26,816 nt of DNA from Truepera sp. (GCA_018333775.1 JAGXSO010000078.1:1-26816); one strand, 5' to 3'. Counted from the first letter of the stretch, positions 16,401 through 24,367 are shown. A program made the numbers and translations. Notes: generated by a model not told the origin, from the sequence alone.

Positions 16401-16495
16401 ATATTACCCAAGAACCGCTCATGCCCTGCTGCTAACTGGGCCTGCCCCAGCGTGACAAGCGCCAGCAAGGCAGCAAATACCAGTGTTCTGATCAC
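13445..16495 (-). CDS. Secreted GH10-GH3 fusion glycosidase
   Basis: A 1016-residue enzyme with two catalytic domains. A signal peptide (MIRTLVFAALLALVTLGQAQ) is followed by a complete GH10 barrel (about 21-305) with acid/base E134 in 'VVNEPL' and nucleophile E239 in 'YISELCLN'. A complete GH3 enzyme follows (about 310-1016), with 'KHFIGYG' near 507, nucleophile D584 in 'VVSDWND', the alpha/beta sandwich, and a fibronectin-III-like end. There is almost no linker. GH10 is an endo-beta-1,4-xylanase family; GH3 removes terminal glucose or xylose, so one polypeptide could turn xylan into monosaccharide. The start is GTG at 16495, overlapping the GH1 stop as GTGA. A start 123 bases further up would bury the signal peptide and overlap GH1 more. 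Exported, probably periplasmic or extracellular. Confidence 0.93.
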   Translation of the reverse strand: MIRTLVFAALLALVTLGQAQLAAGHERFLGNIKTAALDEDFSRYWNQITPEDAGKWLSVEAQRDTMVWVVLDRIFDYGRTHGMPVKFHTLVWGQQEPRWVAALPPEEQRAEVEEWFRAVAERYPDVAMIDVVNEPLHHPPSFKEALGGTGETGWDWVIWSFERAREHFPNARLLLNEFNILCCADNLARYMELARLLQERGLIDGIAEQGHGFERADPAVIARNLDTLAELGLPIYISELCLNTADDNLQLRLYQNFFPIFWEHPAVAGVTLWGYKAGEIWRPNAFLIDWFGEERPALQWLREYLNPAQPIAARVAELLGRMTLAEKVGQMTQVNVTRLMGRGEWDRGPLNEYWLRRILIDNHVGSLLSGGGAAPVPNQPAAWAEFTNTLQRYALDTRLGIPLIYGTDAVHGHNNVVGATIYPHNIGLAAAWDPALVKEIAVRTARDVRATGIHWNFAPVADLGRDPRWGRFYETFGEDPLLASELVAASVRGLQAEGRIAATVKHFIGYGQAITGMDRAPTFIPPRTLRDTHLPPFAAGIRAGALTVMANSGSVNAVPVHASHYLLTEVLRGELGFTGVVVSDWNDIEKLVTVHRVAATFADAVAMSINAGVDMYMVPHDADSFTRTLLELVEDGVVTEARIDEAVTRILTLKMTLGLFEDPFTTAAEAAAIVEVDRDLARRAAAASITLLENDGTLPLEGPATILVMGPGAADLAMQMGGWTIGWQGIESRAEMPPGVTVVQGLQAGAAEGVTVKHLRDTRDAAAVQAAADEADVVVMVLGEAPYAEWYGDSTSLALPAEQLTLARAAAASGTPVVVVLFAGRPLVFPEDFWQAANAVVMAYLPGSEGGSAVADVLYGTHNPAGRLPFTWPRSVGQLPLTYDALPGPQTPEPLFPFGHGLSYTRFTLGGVEAELTGDAIALHFEVANTGERIGSKVVPVFLQRPPLPVMVPVRQLVGFTRVTLEPGERQRLTIDIPLERLSVVLGDVLSDTAPTVLPGVYTLHVEGVRVRVTVP

Positions 16496-17793
16496 GGCAT
16501 CACCCGATGCTTGGCTATCAGCTCGGCGTACCATTTCGCGCTGCTCTTTAGGATGCGCCGCTGGGTGGGGTAGTCCACATAGATCAGCCCAAAGCGCTTG
16601 CTGTAGCCCTTGGCCCACTCGAAGTTGTCCATCAGGCTCCAGGCGTAGTAACCCTTGACGTTGGCGCCGGCCCCGATCGCTTCTTGCACCGCGGCAAGGT
16701 GGCGCTCGTAATAGCTGATGCGCTCAGGATCGTGTACCGCGCCGTCCATGAGTGTGTCTTCGTAGGCGGCACCGTTTTCGGTGACGTACATGACGGGTGA
16801 GCTATAGTCGCGCTGAAGCCTCAGTAGCAGGTCGCGCAGCCCCTGCGGGAAGACCTCCCAGCCCATAGCGGTCCGTTCGATGTTGCCAGGGTCGCCCCCG
16901 AAGGTAACGCGGGTATAATAGTTGACCCCCAGGAAGTCGATTGGTGCAGCGATCTGTGCCATGTCACCGTCTTGGACCTTGGGAACCAGTTCGCTATAGA
17001 GCTCCCAGATATCCTCGGGATAGCGCCCCTTAAAAATCGGGTCGGCGAACCAGCGGTTGAAAGTACCGTCCATCAGCCTGGCGGCCTGCTGCGCCTCTAT
17101 GCTGTCGTCAAGGGCGTAGCTCGGCGTGAAGTTAAGCACGATGCCGTGCTGAGCCTTGGGCGCGTTTTTACGCAGTACCGGCATGGCCAGCCCGTGGGCA
17201 AGCAGCACGTGATGGGCGACTTGTAGGGCGAGGCGGCGATCGTTAGACCCGGGGGCATGCTCACCGATTTCGTGGCTTAAGATAGCGATGCACCAGGGCT
17301 CGTTGAAGGTGGCGTAGAACTTAACCCGGTCGCCTAAGCGTCGGCTCACGGCGTCAGCGTAGGCGACAAAGGCCTGGGCGGTGTCGCGGCTTGCCCAGCC
17401 ACCCTTGTCTTGCAGCGGCTGCGGCAGGTCCCAGTGGTAAAGAGTGGCGTTGGGTTCGATGCCGCGCAAGAGCAGCCCATCGACCAGCCGTTCGTAGAAG
17501 TCTAGCCCTTTGGCGTTGACGCGCCCGATCCCCTGCGGCAATACGCGCGGCCAGGCGACCGAGAAACGGTAGCTCTGGATGCCGAGCTGCGCCATCAGCT
17601 CGAGATCTTCTGGCCAGCGGTGGTAATGGTCACAGGCTACGTCGCCGGTATCGCCGTTATACGTTTTGCCGGGGGTGTGCGAAAAGGTGTCCCAGATGGA
17701 GGGGCCGCGACCATCTTCGCTCACTGCCCCTTCGATCTGATAAGCGGCGGTAGCTACGCCCCAGCGGAAGTCGGCGGGGAACAGGGTGTTCAA
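16492..17793 (-). CDS. GH1 beta-glucosidase, cytoplasmic
   Basis: A 433-residue GH1 enzyme that hydrolyses terminal beta-glucosyl (often also beta-galactosyl or fucosyl) residues from short oligosaccharides. The family signature is at the N terminus (FRWGVATAAYQIEGA). Acid/base E165 is in 'TFNEP', nucleophile E339 in 'YVTENG', and the glycone-binding end is 'WSLMDNFEWAKGYSKRFGL'. There is no signal peptide, so it works on imported cello- or laminari-oligosaccharides. The start is TTG at 17793, supported by AAAGGAG 6 bases before it, and it overlaps the stop of the GH81 gene as TTGA. Its own stop overlaps the GTG of the GH10-GH3 gene. It lacks an obvious phosphate-binding context, so an unphosphorylated substrate is assumed. 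Confidence 0.96.
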   Translation of the reverse strand: MNTLFPADFRWGVATAAYQIEGAVSEDGRGPSIWDTFSHTPGKTYNGDTGDVACDHYHRWPEDLELMAQLGIQSYRFSVAWPRVLPQGIGRVNAKGLDFYERLVDGLLLRGIEPNATLYHWDLPQPLQDKGGWASRDTAQAFVAYADAVSRRLGDRVKFYATFNEPWCIAILSHEIGEHAPGSNDRRLALQVAHHVLLAHGLAMPVLRKNAPKAQHGIVLNFTPSYALDDSIEAQQAARLMDGTFNRWFADPIFKGRYPEDIWELYSELVPKVQDGDMAQIAAPIDFLGVNYYTRVTFGGDPGNIERTAMGWEVFPQGLRDLLLRLQRDYSSPVMYVTENGAAYEDTLMDGAVHDPERISYYERHLAAVQEAIGAGANVKGYYAWSLMDNFEWAKGYSKRFGLIYVDYPTQRRILKSSAKWYAELIAKHRVMP

Positions 17794-19961
17794 GGTATCT
17801 CCTTTATGGTGAGGGTATTTGGCGCCGCCAAGAGCACCGCGCCGTCAGAAAAGTGTACTGTGCGCGGCGCGTCGCTCGGGTTAAAGGCCAGGTAGGTGCG
17901 CGAGTCGCCGCTACCTAGCACCGCAAACTGGGGGGTGTCGGCGGTAATCGTTAATGGCGTGCCGTAGCGCGCCAGGCTGCGCAGCCAGTGGTAGGTGCGC
18001 GCACGGGTCTCGCCGAACTCCGGGCGGATCTCGCGGCTCCACAGCGCCAGCGCCGCTTCAGGATCGGCTAGTGCCAGGTAAGACAGGGCGATGTCGGGCC
18101 AGTAGTGTGGGCGCTCGCGCCCGCCCGTCATGTGCCGGTAGTTCTCGACTACGAAGTCGCGGTCGCGCCCCAGGTAGAGCGAGCCGCCGGTGATGGGGAG
18201 GAAGTTAATGCCGTGGATCGCTTCAGGGTCTAAGGTCCACCAGGTCCGGTAGGCGCCGCCGTCACCCCAGAGGATGCCGATGGCGGTATGCGGGAACTCC
18301 GGCGGGAAGTTGCCGCCCGCGGCGAACCAGTACTCCCAGACGGCAGCCGTCTGGGTAGCGTAGAGGTAGATGCCGAGATTTAGCAGCTCCGCATCGCCGA
18401 CCGCCTCAGCCCAGCGGATTAACCCGGCGGCGAAGTTGATCGCTTCAGATGAAGACTCAAGGTTGCTGCCGCGCCCGAACAGGCCGCTCCCCGAGGCCCA
18501 GCCATGCCCCAGGTAGGGGTCGAGCGCGCGCAAAAAGGGGAACATCGGATCGCCTCGAGTGCCCGCGGTATTGCGGATCAGGAGCTCTACCATCGGCCCC
18601 CAGTCAGCTACCCAGGCCGGGTCGCGCTCAGCGATGCTGGCGGCAGCTTGTAAGAAGTAGCCGTAGTGGAAGGCGTGGTCGTTTAGGCTCTGGTCGAGCC
18701 CGTGCGAGGTGGGCGCGGCGATCAGCGCTCCCCAGTTGGCGTTGTAGTAAAAGAGCGGCAGACCGTCGCCGGGCGTGAACCAGAGCGCCAGCCGCTCTTT
18801 CATAGCCTCCAGCAGCGTGGTTGCCGCCGCGGTCTCCCCGAGCTGCTCGGCGATCGGCAAGAGCGCGGCCAGTCGTCCAAAGCTCTTGCCATCGGCATAC
18901 GAATCCGGCCGCCGTATCTGCCCGAAGAACAGCGGAAAGAAGCTGCCGCGCTCCAGATACTCAGCCAGCAGCTCCCGCAACAGAGGAGCGGCCTCCTCAT
19001 CCAGTGGCAACACCGGCAAGACGCCGGTATAAGGCAGGCGGATGGTGAAATGGTTAGTTTCGGCTAACTTCATCACCCCGCGCGGCGTTTGGTAGTGGAG
19101 GTCGGTTAGCGGTGTGTCGGTGTGCTTCCAGTGCAGCGGATAGAGCCCCATCAGCGCCCCGCCCGCTTCGCCCTGTAGGGTTTGGGTGGTGAGCGTGAAA
19201 GCGATCTCAACCACCCCCTCATCGGGCAGCCAGCGCCAGTCTACCCGCGAGTCGGTGGGTCGGTGAAAAGCGTAGGCGGCGAAGCGCTCGAGCAGCGCCT
19301 CGCTGGCCTCGGGCAGTGCGGCGACGCTCAACAGCGCGCCTGGGCTGACCAAGAGGCGCAGGTAGGTGCCGTCTAGCTGCCCCTGACCCTGGTAAAAGAC
19401 GGCGTAGTGGCGACCTGCTACCGTTACCCCCAGCCTCCCCGGCGCCGCGAGCCATACTGCGGGAATCTCGCGGAAGCGGAGCTGCGCCCTTTCGCCCCCC
19501 AGCGTCAGATAGGCGTAGGGTAAGCCTTGCCCAATCGTGGCCTCTAAGAATCTCTCGTCCGCTGCCGCCTCCCAGCGGGCAGTTACCGTCCAGTCATCAA
19601 ACCGCGTTACCCGTGCCGCCTCAGCCGTGAAGTGCTCGAGCCCCACGGTGATGTCGTCAATGAAGGGCATGGCGAACCCTTCCTCATCGACTATCAGGCG
19701 CGGATACCCGAGCGCCAGCCCCTCAGGGCGCGCCTGAAAACTCAGCGGCCCGGCGTAAAGCGTCTCGGAAAAAGCGGTCCACAGCAGTGAACTCCACCAG
19801 CGGTTAGTCGGCGCCGGGCCTTCCCAGCCGCTGCGAAAGATAGTAGCGGGCGGATCGATAATATCGGCAGGGCGCCTGGTGACGTAGCCACCCGCGCCGG
19901 GTTCAACCTGCTGCGCCACCGCTAGGCCAAGCAACAACAGCAACGCCAGGCTGTACCTCAA
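17790..19961 (-). CDS. Secreted GH81 endo-beta-1,3-glucanase
   Basis: A 723-residue protein with a signal peptide (MRYSLALLLLLGLAVAQQ). GH81 landmarks are 'PTNRWWSSL' (51-59), 'YADGKSFGRLAALL' (about 355-368), 'LNDHAFHYGYFLQAA' with D428, 'DPYLGHGWASG' and 'ESSSEAINFAAG' with E502 and E506. D428 and the glutamate pair four residues apart match the conserved catalytic acids of the family. GH81 enzymes cut internal bonds of beta-1,3-glucans such as laminarin, curdlan and fungal wall glucan. The start is TTG at 19961, with AGGGG about 8 bases before it, overlapping the upstream stop as TTGA. The length fits a lone catalytic module with no carbohydrate-binding domain. Confidence 0.93.
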   Translation of the reverse strand: MRYSLALLLLLGLAVAQQVEPGAGGYVTRRPADIIDPPATIFRSGWEGPAPTNRWWSSLLWTAFSETLYAGPLSFQARPEGLALGYPRLIVDEEGFAMPFIDDITVGLEHFTAEAARVTRFDDWTVTARWEAAADERFLEATIGQGLPYAYLTLGGERAQLRFREIPAVWLAAPGRLGVTVAGRHYAVFYQGQGQLDGTYLRLLVSPGALLSVAALPEASEALLERFAAYAFHRPTDSRVDWRWLPDEGVVEIAFTLTTQTLQGEAGGALMGLYPLHWKHTDTPLTDLHYQTPRGVMKLAETNHFTIRLPYTGVLPVLPLDEEAAPLLRELLAEYLERGSFFPLFFGQIRRPDSYADGKSFGRLAALLPIAEQLGETAAATTLLEAMKERLALWFTPGDGLPLFYYNANWGALIAAPTSHGLDQSLNDHAFHYGYFLQAAASIAERDPAWVADWGPMVELLIRNTAGTRGDPMFPFLRALDPYLGHGWASGSGLFGRGSNLESSSEAINFAAGLIRWAEAVGDAELLNLGIYLYATQTAAVWEYWFAAGGNFPPEFPHTAIGILWGDGGAYRTWWTLDPEAIHGINFLPITGGSLYLGRDRDFVVENYRHMTGGRERPHYWPDIALSYLALADPEAALALWSREIRPEFGETRARTYHWLRSLARYGTPLTITADTPQFAVLGSGDSRTYLAFNPSDAPRTVHFSDGAVLLAAPNTLTIKEIP

Positions 19962-21211
19962 GGCGTGCCCCTAACTAGGATTACCGAGCGGGCCGGCACG
20001 GCGATAGCTTCCGCTGCTGCCTGTTCCGTTACCCGATAAGCGAGCAGCTCATCGAAGAGCTCATCATTGAGCGTTTTTACCGTAATGTTACCTTCAAGCA
20101 TGGGTTCAACCACTACCGCCTTGTCCTCGGTGCCGCGGTTGACCAGCAGCAGCTGGAGGCCGCGCTCATTGCCGGCGGCGTAGGCGGTTAGCAAGGGTGC
20201 ATCAAGTTCCACCTGCAACGCCGTGCCGGTAAAGTCCGCCAGCATCGCAAAGACGTAGTAGGTTGGACGCACCCAGCCCGCAGTGTCGATGAGCCCATGC
20301 CCACCCAAACCTTGCAGCACAAAGTAGTAGCTCTTGTCTACACCCAGCGTAGCGATCTGCCCCAGCGCATCGGCTAACCATAGCGTGGCAGTCATATCCT
20401 CCAAGTGGCGGAAGTTGGGCGTGCGCCAGGAGAGGCCAAACTCGGTAATGGCCAGCCCGATATCGCGGGTGTAGCCGAGCGGATTCAGCGCGGGGTCGGT
20501 AAGCCAGCCGCGAAAGCGGTTAATCTCCTGTCCCACCAGCGAGGAGGTGGCAAGCGCCGCCTCGTCGCTCCAGGTGCCGTCGGTGGGGTAGACATGCCAG
20601 GTGAGGACATCGATCACATCGCCGCAGCGGTAAAGCACTTCGCGCAAAAAGACCTCGCCGCCGGGCCGCGCGCCCGAGACTGCCGGGCCGGTGATGGGCC
20701 AGTCGGGGTTAATCGCCGTTAGCGCCTCGCGGTAAGCGCGAAACCGCTCGCAGTACTTCTCCGGCGTCCAGGAGGGATCGCCTCGATTGCTGGCGTAAAG
20801 GTCGGGCTCATTGCCGATGGCCCAGGCGCTAATCGGGATGCCGATCTGCTGGAGATAGCGAGCCGCCGCTGCCGCATCTTCAGGGGTGGCCTCGAACAGG
20901 TTGGCAACCAGTAGCAGTTGGGGCCGGCCTAGCAGCTCCCAGTGCATCTTTAAAGCGTCAAGTACGGCGGGCGTCAACAGCATCTCGTCGGCCTGATTGC
21001 CGGGGGGGAAGCGGATGGCCCGAAGGTTGAGCGCTCCAAAGTATTCCTCAAAGCCTACTACCCGCATCATCAGGCCGTAGTTGAAGCCGGTAATAGCTAG
21101 CGGCGAGATCTCGCCTTGAGCCTCCCCCACCCGCAGCGTGACGGCGGCGGGGGTTGAGGCAAGAGCCACTGTGCTGAACGCTAATACCAGCAATAACAGC
21201 CAGCTTTTCAT
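19958..21211 (-). CDS. Secreted clan GH-A glycosidase of uncertain family
   Basis: A 417-residue protein with a signal peptide (MKSWLLLLVLAFSTVALAS). The middle is a TIM barrel with the two clan GH-A catalytic acids: acid/base E135 in 'WAIGNEPDLYA' and nucleophile E257 in 'LAITEFGLSW', 122 residues apart. A C-terminal beta domain (about 330-417) resembles the all-beta subdomain of GH39/GH51/GH79 enzymes. I cannot assign the family; the arrangement is GH39/GH79-like. By context it should act on beta-glucan or xylan side chains outside the cytoplasm. The ATG follows AAGGGGTAGCT and starts 2 bases after the permease stop, so it is co-translated with the transporter genes. Confidence 0.75.
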   Translation of the reverse strand: MKSWLLLLVLAFSTVALASTPAAVTLRVGEAQGEISPLAITGFNYGLMMRVVGFEEYFGALNLRAIRFPPGNQADEMLLTPAVLDALKMHWELLGRPQLLLVANLFEATPEDAAAAARYLQQIGIPISAWAIGNEPDLYASNRGDPSWTPEKYCERFRAYREALTAINPDWPITGPAVSGARPGGEVFLREVLYRCGDVIDVLTWHVYPTDGTWSDEAALATSSLVGQEINRFRGWLTDPALNPLGYTRDIGLAITEFGLSWRTPNFRHLEDMTATLWLADALGQIATLGVDKSYYFVLQGLGGHGLIDTAGWVRPTYYVFAMLADFTGTALQVELDAPLLTAYAAGNERGLQLLLVNRGTEDKAVVVEPMLEGNITVKTLNDELFDELLAYRVTEQAAAEAIAVPARSVILVRGTP

Positions 21212-21213
21212 AG

Positions 21214-22095
21214 CTACCCCTTGATCGACCCGGCGGTGAGCCCTTCGATGACTTGGCGCGAGGCGAAAGCGAAGATGATCAGCAGCGGCAGCACCGCCAG
21301 CGCCGTGCCGAGCATGATGGCGCCCCAGTCGGTCTGAATCTGGCCCTCGAGACTGCGCAGCGCCAGCGGCAGGGTGAAAGCCTCGCGGCTACGCAGCACC
21401 ACCAGCGGGCCCATGAAGCTGTTCCAGGAGCCGATGAAGGTGAGTAAACCCAGCGTCCCTAGGGCCGGTTTGATGAGCGGCACGACGATGCTTCGATAGA
21501 TGCGAAACTCAGTGGCGCCGTCGATGCGCGCCGCGTCCATCAGATCGCGGGAGATTGCAGAAGCGATGTACTGGCGCATCAGGAAGATGCCAAAGGCGCT
21601 GGCCATGCCGGGGAACCAGAGCGCGATCGGTTGATTAATCCACCCCAAGAACTGGATGATGAGGAAGTAAGGGATGATGTTCAGCAGCCCCGGGATCATC
21701 AGCGTGACGACCAGCAGGCCAAAGAGCAGGTTCTTGTAGCGGAACTGGTACATGGCAAAGCCGAAGCCGCCTAGGCTACAAAAGAAAAGCGTGGTGACCG
21801 TGGCTATCATGGCCACGTAGACGCTGTTCCAGAGGTTGCGCCAGAAGGGGAGCCGGCTGAGCAAGCTTTCATAGTTGCGCTCTAGGGCATCGCCAAACCA
21901 GAGCGGTGGCGGCGCGGAAAAGATATTGCCCTGAGTGTGCGTGGCTAGCACGAACATCCAGTAAAAGGGGAAGAGCGTAACCAGGACCATCACTATCAGC
22001 AAGAGGTAGAGCAGCCCTTTGGTAAGGCGCCCATTGAAACGTGACTGGCGTTTAGAGCGGACTTCGGTTGTCGGTGCCGGAATGGTTGCTTGCAT
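21214..22095 (-). CDS. Carbohydrate ABC transporter permease, MalG/CUT1 type
   Basis: A 293-residue inner-membrane permease with six predicted helices. The cytoplasmic EAA loop reads 'DAARIDGATEFRIYRSIVVPLIKP', the coupling site for the ATPase. It pairs with the MalF-type permease upstream. ATG at 22095 is preferred (GAGGGAGTG-ATG) and overlaps the upstream stop by one base (TGATG); a GTG at 22098 is the alternative. The SIKG C terminus is typical of MalG-like proteins. No ATP-binding subunit gene accompanies it. Confidence 0.94.
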   Translation of the reverse strand: MQATIPAPTTEVRSKRQSRFNGRLTKGLLYLLLIVMVLVTLFPFYWMFVLATHTQGNIFSAPPPLWFGDALERNYESLLSRLPFWRNLWNSVYVAMIATVTTLFFCSLGGFGFAMYQFRYKNLLFGLLVVTLMIPGLLNIIPYFLIIQFLGWINQPIALWFPGMASAFGIFLMRQYIASAISRDLMDAARIDGATEFRIYRSIVVPLIKPALGTLGLLTFIGSWNSFMGPLVVLRSREAFTLPLALRSLEGQIQTDWGAIMLGTALAVLPLLIIFAFASRQVIEGLTAGSIKG

Positions 22096-23066
22096 CACTC
22101 CCTCGTTTCCAGGCCGCCGCGGCCAAAGAACTTGAAGTGGATAAAGGTGGCGGTGCCGATTACCAAGAAGAGCAACCAGGACATGGCGGCGGCTGTGCCC
22201 ATATCAAGCCACTCGAAGCCGGTGCGATAGAGATACATCGCTACGGTCAACCCCGCCTGGCCGGAGCCGCCGGTGCCGCCGGTTAGCATGAAGGGTTGAT
22301 CAAAGAGTTGGAGGTTGCCGATAATGGTGAGTGTCACAGCGAAGAAGATCATGGGGCGCAAGAGCGGCAAAGTGATATGGAAGAAGCGTTGGGGAAGGTT
22401 GGCGCCGTCGACCGCAGCCGCTTCGTAGTACTCTCGGGGGATGGTCATCAGCGCTGCGCTATAGAGCACTACGTTGAAGCCGAAGAACTGCCAGAACACC
22501 AAAATGGAGATGGCAGGCTTGATGTAAGGAGCGCGACCCAGCCAGTTTATCGGTAACTGGTCGCGGATTCCCTCAAACAGCCAGGCGGTTGGCGCCCAGG
22601 TGGCCAGCACGCCGATCAATTGGTTTAGTGCCCCGAATTGGGTGCCGAAGATGGTGATGAAGACGATCGAAACCGCCACCGCCGAGGTGATGTACGGCAG
22701 AAAGTAGCCGGCAGTGAGCGGATGGCGCAAGCTGCGCACGCCCATCACCAGGGCGAAGGCCAGTGGGATGGCCACCAGGTGCTGAGGCAACCCGCTGGCT
22801 ACTGCTATCCAGAAGGTGTTACCCAGTGCCTGCCAGAACCAGGGGTCTTCTAATAGGAAGACGAAGTTCTCGACGCCGACGTAGCGCATGGTGCCGAGCC
22901 CCTGCACGGGATTCCAGGCCTGAAACGATAGGTAGATGGAAAAGAGCGTGGGGAACAGCCCAAAGATGGCGAAGAGGATAAAAAAAGGGCTGACGAAAAG
23001 ATAGGGAGCAAAGCGGCGCTGAAAGCGATCCAGGCGCACGCTCAACGGTAATTGGGGGCTGCTCAC
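22095..23066 (-). CDS. Carbohydrate ABC transporter permease, MalF/CUT1 type
   Basis: About 323 residues with six membrane helices and the EAA loop 'EAAAVDGANLPQRFFHITLPLLRP'. The first helix is 'RFAPYLFVSPFFILFAIFGL', usual for sugar permeases. The start is taken as GTG at 23066, right after GAGGAGGATT. A GTG at 23102 would lie inside a perfect hairpin and has no ribosome-binding site. The protein forms the membrane channel with the MalG-type partner and receives sugar from the binding protein encoded just upstream. Confidence 0.93.
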   Translation of the reverse strand: MSSPQLPLSVRLDRFQRRFAPYLFVSPFFILFAIFGLFPTLFSIYLSFQAWNPVQGLGTMRYVGVENFVFLLEDPWFWQALGNTFWIAVASGLPQHLVAIPLAFALVMGVRSLRHPLTAGYFLPYITSAVAVSIVFITIFGTQFGALNQLIGVLATWAPTAWLFEGIRDQLPINWLGRAPYIKPAISILVFWQFFGFNVVLYSAALMTIPREYYEAAAVDGANLPQRFFHITLPLLRPMIFFAVTLTIIGNLQLFDQPFMLTGGTGGSGQAGLTVAMYLYRTGFEWLDMGTAAAMSWLLFLVIGTATFIHFKFFGRGGLETRE

Positions 23067-23079
23067 AATCCTCCTCACT

Positions 23080-23105
23080 GCTGTGGGGGGAGTTCCCCCC
23101 ACAGC
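23080..23105 (-). promoter_or_regulatory. Hairpin between binding-protein and permease genes
   Basis: A perfect 11-bp stem, GCTGTGGGGGG (23080-23090) with CCCCCCACAGC (23095-23105), has an AGTT tetraloop. No T run follows on the minus strand, so it is not a standard terminator. Its place, 11 bases past the binding-protein stop and just before the permease ribosome-binding site, matches 3'-stabilising hairpins that keep binding-protein mRNA more abundant than permease mRNA (as after malE). Confidence 0.65.
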
Positions 23106-23115
23106 CTAAAGGGTC

Positions 23116-24348
23116 TTAGCGGCGGAAGCGGCGTTCGACGAGCCTTTGCGCTTCGTTGAGCGCAGTCTCGACAGCCACACCTTCGTTGAGGATCTGGCCC
23201 ATGGCCGAGCCGAAGATCTCTTCAGCTACCATGTCGCCGGGGTGGACGGCTATGCCTTGGATACGTCCGGCGATATCGGCAAAGAGCAGGCGCGCCTGCT
23301 GTCCGGCGAGGAAAGCGAGCGGCTCCTCAAACATCGGGTCGTCGTAGGTTACGGGCATGGCCGGGAAGGCGTTAATGGTGCGGAAGGCATCGAGCTGGAT
23401 CTCTGGATTGGTGGTTAGGAACTGCACCAGTTTCCAGGCGGCCTCCTGTTGCCGTGACTGAGTGGGGATGCCATAGAAGGAGCCGCCCCAGCTTACCAGC
23501 ACGCCACCGGGCATCTCTGACGCGCCCCACAGGCCGGCGGTTTCCGGAGCCATCCAGGTCTCCAGGTGTCCGGCCAGCCAGGCGCCGGAGAGTTCGGTAG
23601 CGACCGTGCCGCGCCGGAAGGCTTCAAACCACTCGCTGGACCAGGCGCCGATCTGGGCGTCTAAGCCTTCTTGGCGGATGCGCTGGGCGATGGTGGCCGC
23701 CTGGATGAAGCGCTCGCTGTTTAACAGCGGCCTGCCGTCGGCGCTGAAATAGATCCCTTCACCGACCGGGATATCGCTGCGGATTATGGCGCTAGCAACA
23801 GAGCCGGCGTCAGCAATTAAGAAGACGCCGTGCTCACGCAACTGCCGGCCGTACTCGATATAGCTGTCCCAGGAGCCGATGACCTCGTTGATATCGGCGC
23901 CTACCGTTGCCAGGTGGTCGCGGCGGAAATACATGACCCCGGGCGCGATATCGGTCGGCAACGCCACCTGGCGGCCGTCGGCAGTTCTCGACTGGAGCCA
24001 GGCATACTCCACAAACAGCTCTTCGAACTGACCGGCGTTGAAGGGAGGCTGAGCGAGATCGACCAGGCCGCCTTCGGCTACGAACCTGGCGATAAAGCCG
24101 ATCTCGACGGCGACCACATCGGCAGCGCCCGAGCCGGTGGCCAAGGCGGTGACCAGCGTGTTGTGGTGGTCCATGAAGCCCAGGGTCCTGACCTCGACTT
24201 CGATCTCGGGATGCAGTTCGTTAAACTTGGGCAGGACGCGAACAACATGCTCATTGAGCGGCTCAAACAGGCCAATGGAGATCTTAGTCGTCTGGGCCCA
24301 GGCGAGGCCCATGATGAGCAGCAGCGTGATAACCAGGAGTTTTTTCAT
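23116..24348 (-). CDS. Sugar ABC transporter periplasmic binding protein
   Basis: A 410-residue MalE-like (cluster B) extracellular solute-binding protein. The signal peptide MKKLLVITLLLIMGLAWAQ is followed directly by 'TTKISIGLFEP' with no lipobox cysteine, so it is a soluble periplasmic protein, which implies a diderm cell. The fold markers are 'ATGSGAADVVAVEIGF' (residues about 72-87), 'LPTDIAPGVMYFRRD', and the late 'WKLVQFLTTNPEIQLDAF' region. ATG follows AAAGGATTAAAGC. The partner permeases are downstream. By context it binds beta-gluco- or xylo-oligosaccharides; the ligand cannot be read from sequence. It starts 19 bases after the repressor gene's stop. Confidence 0.95.
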   Translation of the reverse strand: MKKLLVITLLLIMGLAWAQTTKISIGLFEPLNEHVVRVLPKFNELHPEIEVEVRTLGFMDHHNTLVTALATGSGAADVVAVEIGFIARFVAEGGLVDLAQPPFNAGQFEELFVEYAWLQSRTADGRQVALPTDIAPGVMYFRRDHLATVGADINEVIGSWDSYIEYGRQLREHGVFLIADAGSVASAIIRSDIPVGEGIYFSADGRPLLNSERFIQAATIAQRIRQEGLDAQIGAWSSEWFEAFRRGTVATELSGAWLAGHLETWMAPETAGLWGASEMPGGVLVSWGGSFYGIPTQSRQQEAAWKLVQFLTTNPEIQLDAFRTINAFPAMPVTYDDPMFEEPLAFLAGQQARLLFADIAGRIQGIAVHPGDMVAEEIFGSAMGQILNEGVAVETALNEAQRLVERRFRR

Positions 24349-24367
24349 GCTTTAATCCTTTCTTGCA

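Noticed and set aside
16495..16618. Longer N terminus (41 extra residues) for the GH10-GH3 gene
   Set aside because: It would overlap GH1 by over 120 bases and push the clear signal peptide to residue 42. The GTG at 16495 overlaps the GH1 stop as GTGA.
23078..23102. GTG starts for the MalF-type permease at 23102 or 23078
   Set aside because: The first lies inside the hairpin stem and the second has no ribosome-binding site, while GAGGAGG stands just before the GTG at 23066.
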